Numbered from the stretch's first letter, positions 43,139 to 52,044 are shown. The stretch: 64,000 nucleotides of DNA from JAKALX01 sp964508715 (GCA_964508715.1 CAZDUX010000010.1:62001-126000), one strand, 5' to 3'. Program-made: numbers and translations. The notes: generated from the letters alone by a model not told the origin.

Positions 43139-43699
43139 TCAGGTGATGGTGAGGGGCATATTGGCGCGGCAGAGCTCGCAGTCCGCCGGGTCATACGACT
43201 TCACATCGAGTGACATGCAGGCAAAGAACGGCACACCGAAATCGACCTTGCCGTTCGTCCGGTCGACGAGGACGCCCACGCCGATCGCTTCGGCGCCCCG
43301 TTCGCGCAGCGCATCGAGCACCTCGCGGATGCTGCCGCCGGTGGTCAGCACGTCATCGACCACGAGGACGCGGTCACCCTTGCCAACCTGGAAGCCGCGC
43401 TTGAACTCGCGCTTGCCCGAGCCATCGTCCCTCTTCTCCGCGATGATCATCGGGAGGGCCATGTGGCGTGCGGTTTCGTACGCGAGAATAATCCCCCCGG
43501 TGGTGGGGCCGGCAACGATGTTCGGCTGGCCCGCAAAGTGCGCGGCGATACGGGCGCAGAACTCACTTGTCAGGTCCGGCCACTGGAGGATGCGGAACTT
43601 CTCGATGTAGGTGTCACCGTGGCGTCCGCTCGAGAGCTGGAAGTGACCACGGAGGAGCGCCCCGCGCTCCTCGAGCATCATGCTCAATTCACGATTCAC
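43139..43699 (-). CDS. pyrE: Orotate phosphoribosyltransferase
   Basis: A 186-residue enzyme adding ribose-5-phosphate from PRPP to orotate in UMP synthesis. The PRPP loop VLVVDDVLTTGGSIREV and the orotate-side patterns HFQLSSGRHGDTYIEK and AGPTTGGIILAYE are intact. The start is GTG; an ATG six codons later is equally plausible. Upstream it has the short repeats GTGAATC on the coding strand, with no clear ribosome site. No other pyr gene is adjacent. Confidence 0.95.
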   Translation of the reverse strand: MNRELSMMLEERGALLRGHFQLSSGRHGDTYIEKFRILQWPDLTSEFCARIAAHFAGQPNIVAGPTTGGIILAYETARHMALPMIIAEKRDDGSGKREFKRGFQVGKGDRVLVVDDVLTTGGSIREVLDALRERGAEAIGVGVLVDRTNGKVDFGVPFFACMSLDVKSYDPADCELCRANMPLTIT

Positions 43700-43772
43700 G
43701 ATTCACGGCTTCCGATTCGAAATAGGGCATGGAGAAATGGTACTGCCAGTCTCGCACAACCCTCGAGCATCG

Positions 43773-46700
43773 TCAGTGTGAAGGGACGAGCTGCGCGGTG
43801 AGGCGCGGCGGCCCATCCTGCGAAGAGATATCACCGCCCTGGTTCGGAGCGAGCCCGAAGCGTTCAAGCGGCCAGTACGAGAGCGTGGCCTTCCCGATGA
43901 TAAGGTCGCCGGGGACGAGGCCAACCTGGCTGCTGCGGCTATCGAGGCTGTTATCACGATTGTCACCGAGGACGTAGTACTGTCCGTCGGGAATCGTGAT
44001 CTTGCTCTTCGTGTCGTGCCAGGGTGACTTGATATATGGCTCCTCGAGCAGGTGATCGTTGATGTAGACCCTGCCGTTGACTATCTCCACCGACTCACCG
44101 GGGAGGGCGATGATGCGCTTGATGAGGTCGGTATCGGGCTTGCGCGGATCCTTGAGGACCACGATGTCGCCGCGCTGCGGTGGATGGAAGACGTTGCGCT
44201 TCGGATTCGTTCCCGGGTCAACAAAGGGGAGAAAGGTGGAGAGCTTCTCCATGTCCACCTGGGAGTACTCGAGCTTGTTGACGATGAGGAACTGCCCGTT
44301 CTGAAGGGTCGGGTACATGGAGCTCCCATCGACCTTGAAGTTCTGGAAGCTGGCGCGTACCGCAAGGAACACGAGCAGCGCAAGGAGACTCGTCTCCACC
44401 ACCTCACGGACCCACGTCCTTGTCTTCGACTGGCCGGCGGCCAGTGGGACGGGCCTGGGATCGAAGCCATCGAGTTCGGCCGCGGGCGGGAATGGTGGTG
44501 CCGGGACATCAACATTCAGCGATGGTTCGTACGACGGCCCGCCAAGGCCTGTGAAGTCGTCATCGGCAGCGGGCTGGTCACTCTCCCACGGGGCCTCGTT
44601 CGGATTTGTGACGAGGTGGCCGGACCGCTGGGGGGCCCAGGCGCTCATGCGGGCGAAGGAGCGGGGGCCCGCCTCGCTCGCAGCCGTCTCGCGCATGATG
44701 TCCTCACCCTCATCCCCCAGGAGGCGTGCGACACCCTTATCGGCGTCGGCATCAGCAATGGGGTCCGGTTCCCGCTCCTCGGGGAGCGCCTCGGCAGCCT
44801 TCCGCTCAAATGCCCGGACGATAAACTCGTCGGGTGAGAGGCTGGTCTCGTCGTCATCCCATGGGGCTGCCGGAGAAGGGTCACCTGCTGATGCAGTATC
44901 AGCCAGGTCCGGGCGGTCCGTGGCGGGCCGTTGATGGCGGGCCGTGAACGATTGCCACGGGTCGTCGGCGGGCGTCTCAGCGTTACCAGGCATGTAGACG
45001 GCCATCCCGGATTCCGTCGCGGCATCGTATCCGCTGGCCGCGGCAATTGCCGCCCATGGATCGTCCTGTTCGGCGCCTGCCGCAGGAGGGCTCATCGGCC
45101 GTCGAGGGTCGTCGTACGAACCGGTCTCGGACACTTCCGCATGGCGGGTTTCGGCGGTCGCAGCATCCGCCGAGGTCTGGTCGCCGTCACCAGCCTCGGC
45201 GTCGGATTTTCCCTGGGGGGCTGTCCCAAACACTGTATTCCAACGCTCAGCCGCAACGCGCTCCTCGTCGCTCACCTCGCGTTCTCGCCGGGCGATGAAC
45301 TCGGCCCAGGGATCATCCTGTGGGAAAGGTACGATGTGCGGAGGGCCAGGATCGTCAGAACCCGCTGAGTTCTCGCGTTCGGCATCCGGCACCATGGTCT
45401 CGCCGGCGCCTTTCCCCTCCAGTTGATCCTGTTCGTCCCCGGCAGCATCGAGCATATCGGCGGCGGCCCATGGTTCGTCCGAGGTATCGTCACCGAGAAT
45501 CGCCAGCGGTTCGGGTGCCGCGGGCAGCCCCTCATCACCGGCCTCGGAAAGAGCACTCCACGGGTCATCGTCCAACTCCGGGTCGGCCCTCATCCCGTCG
45601 TACCGAGCAGGTCTACCAGGCTGCCCGGCGCCAGCGAGCCACGCCGCGACAGGTGCCTCGCCGTCCGCGTTATCCGTTGGCGCCCATGCGAACTCATCAT
45701 CGTCGACGTCGATGGCGAGAGGTTGCTCCACGCTCGCGTGCTCATCTTCGAGGTCGTTGAAGTCCCACGACCAGCCAGCTTCCGCATCATCGCCCGATAC
45801 ATCTGCGATCGCGGCGCCATGATGGATGCTGGTGGGCTCTTCGAGCGATTCGCCTGGAACAAGGGCGGCTGGCTCAGCAAATTCCCGGTCAGAGGGCCCG
45901 GGCGCGGCGGCGGCAGAGATGCCAGCCCATGGTTCCTCGTCCCTGGCGTCCGCAATGCCCGTCGCGGCGAAGGCTGGCTCGAACTCGGCAGTCCCTGGCT
46001 GAGGCTCGGCAGGCGCGGTCTCGAGGGCGTCGTCGCCAGCGAATGAGATGACCGGCTGGTCGAATGCCTCGGGTGCCCAGCCTCCGGTGGCATTTTCATC
46101 GTCGAGTCCACCCGAGATGGCGAGCGGGTCGATGAGGTGGTCATCGCTGGCATCGGATGTCGGCTCGGGGGTGCCAAAGGGCTCCCAGGGCTCCGTTGCT
46201 GCAGCCGTTTGCTCGGACTCGCTCTCGAGGAATGTGTTCACCGGTTCGACGGAGGGTTCCTCTTCGATGGCCGGGGCATCGCCAGTAACACCGAAGGATG
46301 CCCAGGGCCACGGCTCCGTTGTCGCGGCCGTCTCCTCGGTCTCGCCTTCGAGGGACGCGTTCACTGGCTCGGCGGAGGGTTCCTCTTCGATGGCCGGGNN
46401 NNNNNNNNNNNNNNNNNNNNNNNNNNNNNNNNNNNNNNNNNNNNNNNNNNNNNNNNNNNNNNNNNNNNNNNNNNNNNNNNNNNNNNNNNNNNNNNNNNCT
46501 TCGAGGGACGCGTTCACTGGCTCGGCGGAGGGTTCCTCTTCGATGGCCGGGGCATCGCCAGTAACACCGAAAGGCTCCCACGGCTCCATGAATGCGACGG
46601 CGGGTTCGACGAGTGGTTCTTCCTCGACGGGTGCGCTGGCTTCGAAGTAACCACCAAGCACCCGGTTCGTATCGGCAACCTGGGGATCGGCCATGGGTGC

Positions 46701-48617
46701 GATGCGCTCGGGCTCTCCCTGGAACGAACCAAAGGACTGCCACGGCGTTGCATCCGTTGCATCGGCAGGGCCGTCCGCTTCGCCGGTTGCGGGCCCGGGC
46801 GGCGAGTCGGGCCATTGCCACATGGTCGTTGGCACAGAAGCGGCATCCTCGGGCTCCTCGACCCAGCTGTTTCCCAGGTCGGCTGCCCCTGCATCGAGCG
46901 AGTCAGCCGCAAGCGAAGCAGTACCCAGGTCCCCGGCCGGAGCGTCCTCGTCGACTGCAAACCAGTCTGGCGTAGCCTCGTCAAGGGTGGCCTTCCGCGG
47001 CGCTGGAACTTCCTCATTGCGACCAAACAGGCGGCCCAGGAATCCACGCTTTCGCGCTCCCGGCGGTTCCATCGGGGCCATTGTGGCCGAAGGTTCGGGA
47101 TCCAGGGATCCAAAGATCGAGAGGTCAGGTTCTACAGGCTGGGCCGGCGGTGGCATATCGAAGGCCGCGGCTACGGTCAGGCCGGCCTCCGCATCATTTT
47201 TGAGGGTGGCCGCAGCCGGCTCAATGATGGATTCGCCGTCGCTGAGCACGGTATCCACGGACTCGAGCGGATTGGCGGGCACCTCCTCGGCGGAGAGCGG
47301 GGCCATCCGGTCGTCGCCCGCCTCACGGAACTCGATGGCTTCCGCACGCTCATCCGACTCCCAGTCGAATGGCTTCAGGAGTTCCGGAGGTACCTCGCGC
47401 GGGCTCGCCGGGGCTTCGTCGCGCTCCCAGTCGAACGGCTCGAGGAGTTCGGCGCGAACAGGGAGCGGCGGCTCATTCCCGGCGCCAGGGTCATCTTCAT
47501 CATCACCGGCGAGGATCCGACGGGGATGTTCATCTTCATCTATGACAGGGCCCTTCTCGAGCCATGCCCGCATGGCAGCAAGGCCTTCCGGCTGGATGTC
47601 CCCGGGTTCATCGGGAGTCTCATCGCCGTCCCCGGGAGGACGCTGCTGGCCAGCCTCACCCGGCCTGACATTGAACATCGACTCCCAGCGGCTGGTCGCC
47701 GTCCCGGCGTCCCGATGCATCTCCTCTTCATGCTGCTTCTGGCGCAGAGCGCGGATCTCGGCCCAGCTCTTCGGGCCAACGTCACTGTCATCGTCGTCCG
47801 GGGCGAACACAACGGGAGGGTGCTCACCGTCGGAGGTTGTCTCAGGACTGTCGACGGGGCGGCGCCGTGCCCAGGCAGACATGGCCGCGAGCCCATCGTC
47901 CTCATCGCTTTGGCCGGTGTGACCGACGATACCGCCCCAGCCGGAAGTGGCGGGCTCCGGCTCGTCGAACCTCGGAACCGCACCCGCACCGATGGAGGCA
48001 TCGTCACTCAGCATCCCGGCCGCATGCTCCGAGACCTCATCCTCCGCCGGGAGTTCCTCCATGGGCTCGGCGACAGGCGCCCGCGTGGCCCAGGCATGCA
48101 TGGCCGCGAGGCCGTCTTCGCTGGCACCGTCGAGACGCTCCTCGGGGTACCGCGGCAGCCCGTCACCTTCATCCGCGTCATCGGCCGGGGTGAAACCCCA
48201 CTCATCGTCATCGACACGGGCGGGCGGCTGGACCAGCGTCGCGGGCGGGACGTCGAATGATTCCGTCGACCAGTCGTCGTCATCATCGAGGCCAGGAGCC
48301 GGCGGCGAAGCGAGTTCACCGGGGCGAGCGAGGCGATAGGTGCCACCCGCAGTCTCACGGGCGACAGGCGCCTCCTTCTTGCGGCCAAAGCCGAAGAGGC
48401 CGCCCTTTTTCGCTTCAGGCTCGGGCTTTCGGCGGGCAAATGGGTCACGTTCAGAGCGTTCCGCGGCGTTTTCCAGCACTCGCTGGCGGAGTTCGCGGTT
48501 CTTCTGCTCTTGTCGCTCCCAGGCGCCACTGGGGAGATCGAAATACCAGCTTTCGGAGCCGTCGGCCGAATCGGGGCCGCCACTCTCCGGGCGTTCGCCA
48601 GCGTTGTCCATCTTCAT
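43773..48617 (-). CDS. lepB: Signal peptidase I with giant acidic repeat N-terminus
   Basis: The open frame gives 1,614 residues with a 100-N gap. Only the last 200 are the peptidase: a membrane helix (LLALLVFLAVRASF), catalytic Ser1433 in GSSMYPT, Lys1500 in LIKRIIALPGE and GDNRDNSLDSR. The other 1,400 precede the helix, so they should lie in the cytoplasm; they are Asp/Glu/Pro/Ala/Trp-rich and disordered. Motifs recur: GLAAMxAW (three exact plus one degenerate), LLxPFDWExDE (two), (D/E)PWxx(F/I/L) (about ten), and a tandem 41-residue repeat. A start at 48611, seven bases after TACGCT, is also possible. A separate lepB start inside (e.g. MSAWAPQRSG) cannot be excluded. Usual SPase I length is 180-320 residues. 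Confidence 0.85.
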   Translation of the reverse strand: MKMDNAGERPESGGPDSADGSESWYFDLPSGAWERQEQKNRELRQRVLENAAERSERDPFARRKPEPEAKKGGLFGFGRKKEAPVARETAGGTYRLARPGELASPPAPGLDDDDDWSTESFDVPPATLVQPPARVDDDEWGFTPADDADEGDGLPRYPEERLDGASEDGLAAMHAWATRAPVAEPMEELPAEDEVSEHAAGMLSDDASIGAGAVPRFDEPEPATSGWGGIVGHTGQSDEDDGLAAMSAWARRRPVDSPETTSDGEHPPVVFAPDDDDSDVGPKSWAEIRALRQKQHEEEMHRDAGTATSRWESMFNVRPGEAGQQRPPGDGDETPDEPGDIQPEGLAAMRAWLEKGPVIDEDEHPRRILAGDDEDDPGAGNEPPLPVRAELLEPFDWERDEAPASPREVPPELLKPFDWESDERAEAIEFREAGDDRMAPLSAEEVPANPLESVDTVLSDGESIIEPAAATLKNDAEAGLTVAAAFDMPPPAQPVEPDLSIFGSLDPEPSATMAPMEPPGARKRGFLGRLFGRNEEVPAPRKATLDEATPDWFAVDEDAPAGDLGTASLAADSLDAGAADLGNSWVEEPEDAASVPTTMWQWPDSPPGPATGEADGPADATDATPWQSFGSFQGEPERIAPMADPQVADTNRVLGGYFEASAPVEEEPLVEPAVAFMEPWEPFGVTGDAPAIEEEPSAEPVNASLEXXXXXXXXXXXXXXXXXXXXXXXXXXXXXXXXXXPAIEEEPSAEPVNASLEGETEETAATTEPWPWASFGVTGDAPAIEEEPSVEPVNTFLESESEQTAAATEPWEPFGTPEPTSDASDDHLIDPLAISGGLDDENATGGWAPEAFDQPVISFAGDDALETAPAEPQPGTAEFEPAFAATGIADARDEEPWAGISAAAAPGPSDREFAEPAALVPGESLEEPTSIHHGAAIADVSGDDAEAGWSWDFNDLEDEHASVEQPLAIDVDDDEFAWAPTDNADGEAPVAAWLAGAGQPGRPARYDGMRADPELDDDPWSALSEAGDEGLPAAPEPLAILGDDTSDEPWAAADMLDAAGDEQDQLEGKGAGETMVPDAERENSAGSDDPGPPHIVPFPQDDPWAEFIARREREVSDEERVAAERWNTVFGTAPQGKSDAEAGDGDQTSADAATAETRHAEVSETGSYDDPRRPMSPPAAGAEQDDPWAAIAAASGYDAATESGMAVYMPGNAETPADDPWQSFTARHQRPATDRPDLADTASAGDPSPAAPWDDDETSLSPDEFIVRAFERKAAEALPEEREPDPIADADADKGVARLLGDEGEDIMRETAASEAGPRSFARMSAWAPQRSGHLVTNPNEAPWESDQPAADDDFTGLGGPSYEPSLNVDVPAPPFPPAAELDGFDPRPVPLAAGQSKTRTWVREVVETSLLALLVFLAVRASFQNFKVDGSSMYPTLQNGQFLIVNKLEYSQVDMEKLSTFLPFVDPGTNPKRNVFHPPQRGDIVVLKDPRKPDTDLIKRIIALPGESVEIVNGRVYINDHLLEEPYIKSPWHDTKSKITIPDGQYYVLGDNRDNSLDSRSSQVGLVPGDLIIGKATLSYWPLERFGLAPNQGGDISSQDGPPRLTAQLVPSH
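46228..46568 (-). repeat. Tandem 123-base coding repeat in lepB
   Basis: A unit of 41 codons (...FGVTGDAPAIEEEPSxEPVN...) repeats. The same anchor GGAGGGTTCC occurs at 46251 and 46374, 123 bases apart, and again at 46527 across the N gap. The copy number is unresolved. Confidence 0.9.
46399..46498. other. Assembly gap (100 N)
   Basis: Exactly 100 N, a conventional scaffold placeholder, placed inside the tandem repeat. Real length is probably a multiple of the repeat minus the flanks, e.g. about 70 bases if one unit spans it. Confidence 0.98.
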
Positions 48618-48618
48618 C

Positions 48619-48624
48619 AGCGTA
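48619..48624 (-). promoter_or_regulatory. Possible -10 TACGCT before lepB
   Basis: TACGCT-GATGAAG-ATG on the minus strand: the box is one base before the first ATG and seven before the second, which suggests the second (48611) as the leaderless start. Confidence 0.45.
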
Positions 48625-48684
48625 CCATGCCTCCCAGGCCCTCCGTCCGTCGTTGCACGTATCGCCCTTTACATCAGGTTCTCC

Positions 48685-48690
48685 TACCCT
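48685..48690 (+). promoter_or_regulatory. Possible -10 TACCCT before the sigma gene
   Basis: TACCCT-CGCACGC-ATG, leaderless spacing of seven. The two divergent promoters share only 80 bases. Confidence 0.45.
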
Positions 48691-48697
48691 CGCACGC

Positions 48698-49315
48698 ATG
48701 AACGAGGGAGGCCGCACCACAGACGAGCAGTTGGTCTCTCTTTCAAGGGACGGCTCGCTGGATGCGTTCAACAGCCTTGTTGAGCGCTACCAGTCGGCGG
48801 TCTACACCCTCTGTTTGCGGCTGCTCGGAAACGCCGAGGCGGCGGAGGACGCCACCCAGGAGACGTTCCTTTCGGCCTACCGCGCCCTTCATTCATTCGC
48901 TGGAAGCAACCTCCGCAGCTGGCTGCTGCGGATCGCCGCGAACGAAAGCAAGGACGAGTTGCGGCGTCGCAAACGGAAGGATGTGGCCGGATCCCTCAAT
49001 GAAATCTTCGACGCTATGGACGCTCCCATTGAGATCCCCGGCGGTGATCCTTCTGGCGAAGTTGTCGTTGAGCAGCGGGAGTTGGCCGCAGCACTCCAGG
49101 CAGCGCTGCTCAGCATCCCCTTCGACCAACGCCGGGCCGTGCTGCTCTGCGACTACTACGGCTTTCACTACGAGGAAGTGGCGGCCATGACCAACTCATC
49201 CATTGGGACGGTGAAGTCGCGTATTCACCGCGGGCGGGAACGGCTTCGCCAGATCCTTACCGGGAGGCCGGAACTTTTCGGCGACCGGGCACGTTTGGAA
49301 GGACGAGAGGGGTAA
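48698..49315 (+). CDS. ECF-type RNA polymerase sigma factor
   Basis: The 205-residue protein has sigma region 2 (AFNSLVERYQSAVYTLCLRLLGNAEAAEDATQETFLSAYRAL) and region 4 (IPFDQRRAVLLCDYYGFHYEEVAAMTNSSIGTVKSRIHRGRERLR), with no region 3, hence group 4. The leaderless ATG is preferred over longer in-frame readings into the lepB side. Its anti-sigma factor starts three bases after the stop, followed closely by a SIMPL lipoprotein. The signal is unknown, probably an envelope stress. Confidence 0.93.
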   Translation: MNEGGRTTDEQLVSLSRDGSLDAFNSLVERYQSAVYTLCLRLLGNAEAAEDATQETFLSAYRALHSFAGSNLRSWLLRIAANESKDELRRRKRKDVAGSLNEIFDAMDAPIEIPGGDPSGEVVVEQRELAAALQAALLSIPFDQRRAVLLCDYYGFHYEEVAAMTNSSIGTVKSRIHRGRERLRQILTGRPELFGDRARLEGREG

Positions 49316-49318
49316 TCG

Positions 49319-50110
49319 ATGAGACTCGGGTGGCCGCCTGGACCCCATCGGCGATGGCAAGGAGCCGCAAGCGCCTATATCGATGGCGAGCTTGGCGGCC
49401 GGGCGTTGAGGGATTTCGAATTACACCTCGCACAGTGCGCGGTCTGCCGTGAACAGGTTGCCGGTCTCCGCCAGGCGAGCGCACTCATCGCGGCATTGCC
49501 GGAGGTTGCGGCGCCGCGGTCGTTCAGGCTCACGCCGGCGATGGTAGAACAATCCGCCCGGCCGCAGGCGAGTGGCTCACCATCGTGGCTGTTCCGCGGG
49601 GCGGCAGTCGTCTCGGGAGCCGCGCTGATCGCACTCATCTCCGTCGTTGCCATCGATCTCTCATCTCCGGGCGAAGAGACGGTGTCACTTGCCGCCCCGG
49701 CCTCCGGGAACGGGGCGTTCTCAAATAGTGCCAGCGGGGTGGGCGGCGTAAACACCGAGGGGCAGGCAGCACCGCCAGCCGCCCCGGCATCCACGCCTGC
49801 ACCGAAGGGAATCGCGGTGCCGGAAATCGGTGGCACGGGTGCACAGTCCGTTCCATCCACGGCGCCTGGCTCGATTCACCCGGAGGCACTGGGAACCCGG
49901 GCAGCGGACGCGGCAGGCGCACCATCCCCCGGCAGCAAGACGGATAGAGTGCCCCACCGGCCGGCGGATGAGGCGGTTCCCTCGCTGGCATCACGAAACG
50001 AGGGCGATACCCCAACCGCTTATCGTGCACTCCAAGCTGGCCTCGCGGTCATCGCTCTTGGCGCAGCCGCGGGGGCAGTTGTGACCTACAAACGAAAGGG
50101 AAGGTCCTAA
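49319..50110 (+). CDS. Zinc-type anti-sigma factor with two membrane helices
   Basis: The 263-residue protein has a ZAS motif near the start (HLAQCAVC; H-x3-C-x2-C) that would hold the sigma factor, a first helix at about 92-113 (FRGAAVVSGAALIALISVVAI), a long Pro/Ala/Ser-rich region of about 120 residues and a second helix near the end (ALQAGLAVIALGAAAGAVVTY) followed by KRKGRS. Topology is likely Nin-out-Cin, with the linker outside. The gene starts three bases after the sigma stop. Release probably needs regulated proteolysis or ligand sensing, as in other ZAS proteins. Confidence 0.9.
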   Translation: MRLGWPPGPHRRWQGAASAYIDGELGGRALRDFELHLAQCAVCREQVAGLRQASALIAALPEVAAPRSFRLTPAMVEQSARPQASGSPSWLFRGAAVVSGAALIALISVVAIDLSSPGEETVSLAAPASGNGAFSNSASGVGGVNTEGQAAPPAAPASTPAPKGIAVPEIGGTGAQSVPSTAPGSIHPEALGTRAADAAGAPSPGSKTDRVPHRPADEAVPSLASRNEGDTPTAYRALQAGLAVIALGAAAGAVVTYKRKGRS

Positions 50111-50111
50111 G

Positions 50112-50849
50112 ATGCGAACAAGGTGGTTACTCCTGGCGGCCGCCGCTCTCCCCGCGGCCGTCCTATTCAGCGCATGCGACGAAGGGGACACAATCGTGAA
50201 CAGTCAGGCGGCTGACCAGACGGGCATCGTCGTTACAGGCCATGGCGAGATAGAAGCACCAGCCGACACGGCGTACCTGGACATCGGTATCCAGCTAACA
50301 GCGACCAATGTGGCTGATGCGCGCAACCAGGCGGCCAAGGCCGCCGACGCCGTCATCTCATCGATCAAGAAGAACGGTGTGGACGACAAGGACATCAAGA
50401 CGATCGGGCTTTCGATTCAGCCGCAGTACACCTACCTGAAAGACCAGGAGCCAAAGATCACCGGGTATACGGTGACGAACACGGTAGAGGCGAAGATCCG
50501 GAAGCTCGAGAACGTCAGCAAGATCGTCGATGACGCAACGGCTGCAGGCGGCGACGCAAGCCGGCTGAACAGCATCCGCTTCGCGATTGACGATAACTCG
50601 AAGGTGCTCTCGCAGGCACGCGAGGCGGCGATGAAGGACGCCCGGGCGAAGGCTGACGAACTCGCGAGGCTCGGCGATGTCACGATCGGCAAGCCAGTCA
50701 TGATCAGCGAAGGCACCCAGAGTTCGCCGCCCATCGCGTATGCCGTCCCCGCGGCGCGGGATGTGTCTGCCGCCGGCGCGGCGACTCCCATCCAGTCCGG
50801 TTCGCAGAAGGTGACGGTGGATGTGCAGGTCCGCTGGAGTCTGAAGTAG
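50112..50849 (+). CDS. SIMPL (DUF541) domain lipoprotein
   Basis: The 245-residue protein starts MRTRWLLLAAAALPAAVLFSAC, a signal peptide with lipobox LFSAC, followed by the SIMPL domain (GIVVTGHGEIEAPADTAYLDIGIQ... VTNTVEAKIRKLENVSKIVDDATAAGGD...). SIMPL proteins such as the E. coli YggE family assist with oxidative or envelope stress. The ATG begins one base after the anti-sigma stop, so the three are one stress cassette, the lipoprotein probably being a target or sensor. Confidence 0.9.
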   Translation: MRTRWLLLAAAALPAAVLFSACDEGDTIVNSQAADQTGIVVTGHGEIEAPADTAYLDIGIQLTATNVADARNQAAKAADAVISSIKKNGVDDKDIKTIGLSIQPQYTYLKDQEPKITGYTVTNTVEAKIRKLENVSKIVDDATAAGGDASRLNSIRFAIDDNSKVLSQAREAAMKDARAKADELARLGDVTIGKPVMISEGTQSSPPIAYAVPAARDVSAAGAATPIQSGSQKVTVDVQVRWSLK

Positions 50850-50891
50850 AAGCGGCTCGTGACGTTACCCGGCGGAGCGACACACTCACAT

Positions 50892-50926
50892 CAGCCCGGT
50901 CGCCATACGCAGACGCAACCGGGCTG
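50892..50926. terminator. Bidirectional hairpin between convergent genes
   Basis: CAGCCCGGT and ACCGGGCTG (nine pairs, 17-base loop) separate the SIMPL and SHOCT genes. No clear U-run. Confidence 0.5.
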
Positions 50927-50991
50927 ACTCTCCACCAACGCCGGGAGGGAGTCGCTGGTCTGCCCCGGTGGATTCGCCAGGGAGAGCAGGT

Positions 50992-51267
50992 TCAGGAAAG
51001 CCGCCGGGTCATCCGCTCGAACTCCTCCTCGGTGATCTCGCCGCGAGCGAAGCGTTCGCGGACGATCTGGAGAGCCGAATCAGCTGCTGGCGGAGGAGGA
51101 TTGAGCGGCCGCCGGCCGGCCCATCGGACGAGCCCGAAGATGAGCGCGGCGAGTACCGCGCAGAACGCGGCCACCATCAGCGCCGTCAGGAGCCAGCCAC
51201 CCCAGCCCCAGTTCATATGATCGCCACGTCCGCCATGGGCGATCGCCAGCAAAAGGATAGTGTTCAT
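50992..51267 (-). CDS. Small SHOCT-domain membrane protein
   Basis: The 91-residue protein starts MNTILLLAIAHGGRGDHMNWG behind GGAGG. It has one strong membrane helix (LLTALMVAAFCAVLAALIFGLV) and a C-terminal SHOCT domain (ALQIVRERFARGEITEEEFERM), a short two-helix module found at the ends of many bacterial membrane proteins, thought to mediate oligomerisation. A 34-residue in-frame extension upstream has no ribosome site. Its divergent neighbour is the TetR gene. Confidence 0.85.
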   Translation of the reverse strand: MNTILLLAIAHGGRGDHMNWGWGGWLLTALMVAAFCAVLAALIFGLVRWAGRRPLNPPPPAADSALQIVRERFARGEITEEEFERMTRRLS

Positions 51268-51406
51268 GAGCGGGCCTCCACGGTCACCGGGACCAGCATC
51301 GCGCGGCACGGGCGGCGCGTCAGGGTGCGAACGGGGACGCGCCATGCGGCCCACTCGGCCCTGTGACACTATTGCCGGTGCCGATGTCAGCGTCTCAGAA
51401 TGCCGT

Positions 51407-52042
51407 GTGGACTCGACGGGTGGCGCTCCTGAGAAGGCGGGGAAGGTCGACGGGCGGCGGGCATGGCGTGAGCGGAACCGGCTGGCGGTCGTCGACGCGT
51501 TGCTCGATTTCTATGCAGAGGGGAACCTGCGGCCCGGCGCGGAAGAGGTCGCAAAGCGCTCGGGGGTGTCGCGGCGGTCGTTCTTTCGCTACTTCGCCGA
51601 TCGCGATGACCTGGACCAGGCGGCGTTTGCACGGCACCTGGAGCGTGTGCGGGAGTTCGTCGAACTGCCGCGAATTGGTGAAGGGCCGCTGAACGCGCGG
51701 ATCGATGCCATCGTTGCGCAGCGCATGCGGCTCTTCACCCGGATTCGCGGAGCAGCCAGGGTCGCCCGGATTCGGGCGCCATTCTATGCCGTGCTTTCCG
51801 AGGCCCTGCAACAGAACCTGCGGCAGCTCGGCCGGCAGGTGGAGCGCCAGTTTGAGCCGGAGCTCGCCGCGATGCAGCCGGGAGAACGGCCTGAGGCCCT
51901 GGCTGTGGCCGATACCCTGTGTGCATTCGAGACCTACGACTTCCTGCACGCTCGAGGTCTGGACGACACCGCCGTTGCGGCGGCCCTCCAGCACGGCCTG
52001 AGGGCACTCTTTCAGGGAATAGGGCATGAAGTTGGCGCTTGA
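51407..52042 (+). CDS. TetR-family transcriptional regulator
   Basis: A protein of about 211 residues with an N-terminal TetR helix-turn-helix (ALLDFYAEGNLRPGAEEVAKRSGVSRRSFFRYFADRDDL) and an all-helical ligand-binding C-terminus. The start is uncertain: GTG at this position, or an ATG 63 bases upstream; no strong ribosome site supports either. It is followed 109 bases later by an MBL hydrolase whose promoter carries a palindrome that fits a TetR operator, suggesting it represses that gene in response to an unknown ligand. Confidence 0.85.
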   Translation: MDSTGGAPEKAGKVDGRRAWRERNRLAVVDALLDFYAEGNLRPGAEEVAKRSGVSRRSFFRYFADRDDLDQAAFARHLERVREFVELPRIGEGPLNARIDAIVAQRMRLFTRIRGAARVARIRAPFYAVLSEALQQNLRQLGRQVERQFEPELAAMQPGERPEALAVADTLCAFETYDFLHARGLDDTAVAAALQHGLRALFQGIGHEVGA

Positions 52043-52044
52043 AG

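Noticed and set aside
43686..43707. Short ATTCACG direct repeats before pyrE
   Set aside because: Only about three 7-8 base copies, without flanking structure; could be simple-sequence noise.
46228..46568. CRISPR-like spaced repeats
   Set aside because: The units are contiguous, coding and 123 bases long without unique spacers; no cas genes.
46137..48260. Antisense open frame of about 700 residues across the signal peptidase gene
   Set aside because: It mirrors the repeat structure of the sense strand, contains the N gap and lacks any start signal or domain. High GC makes such shadows common.
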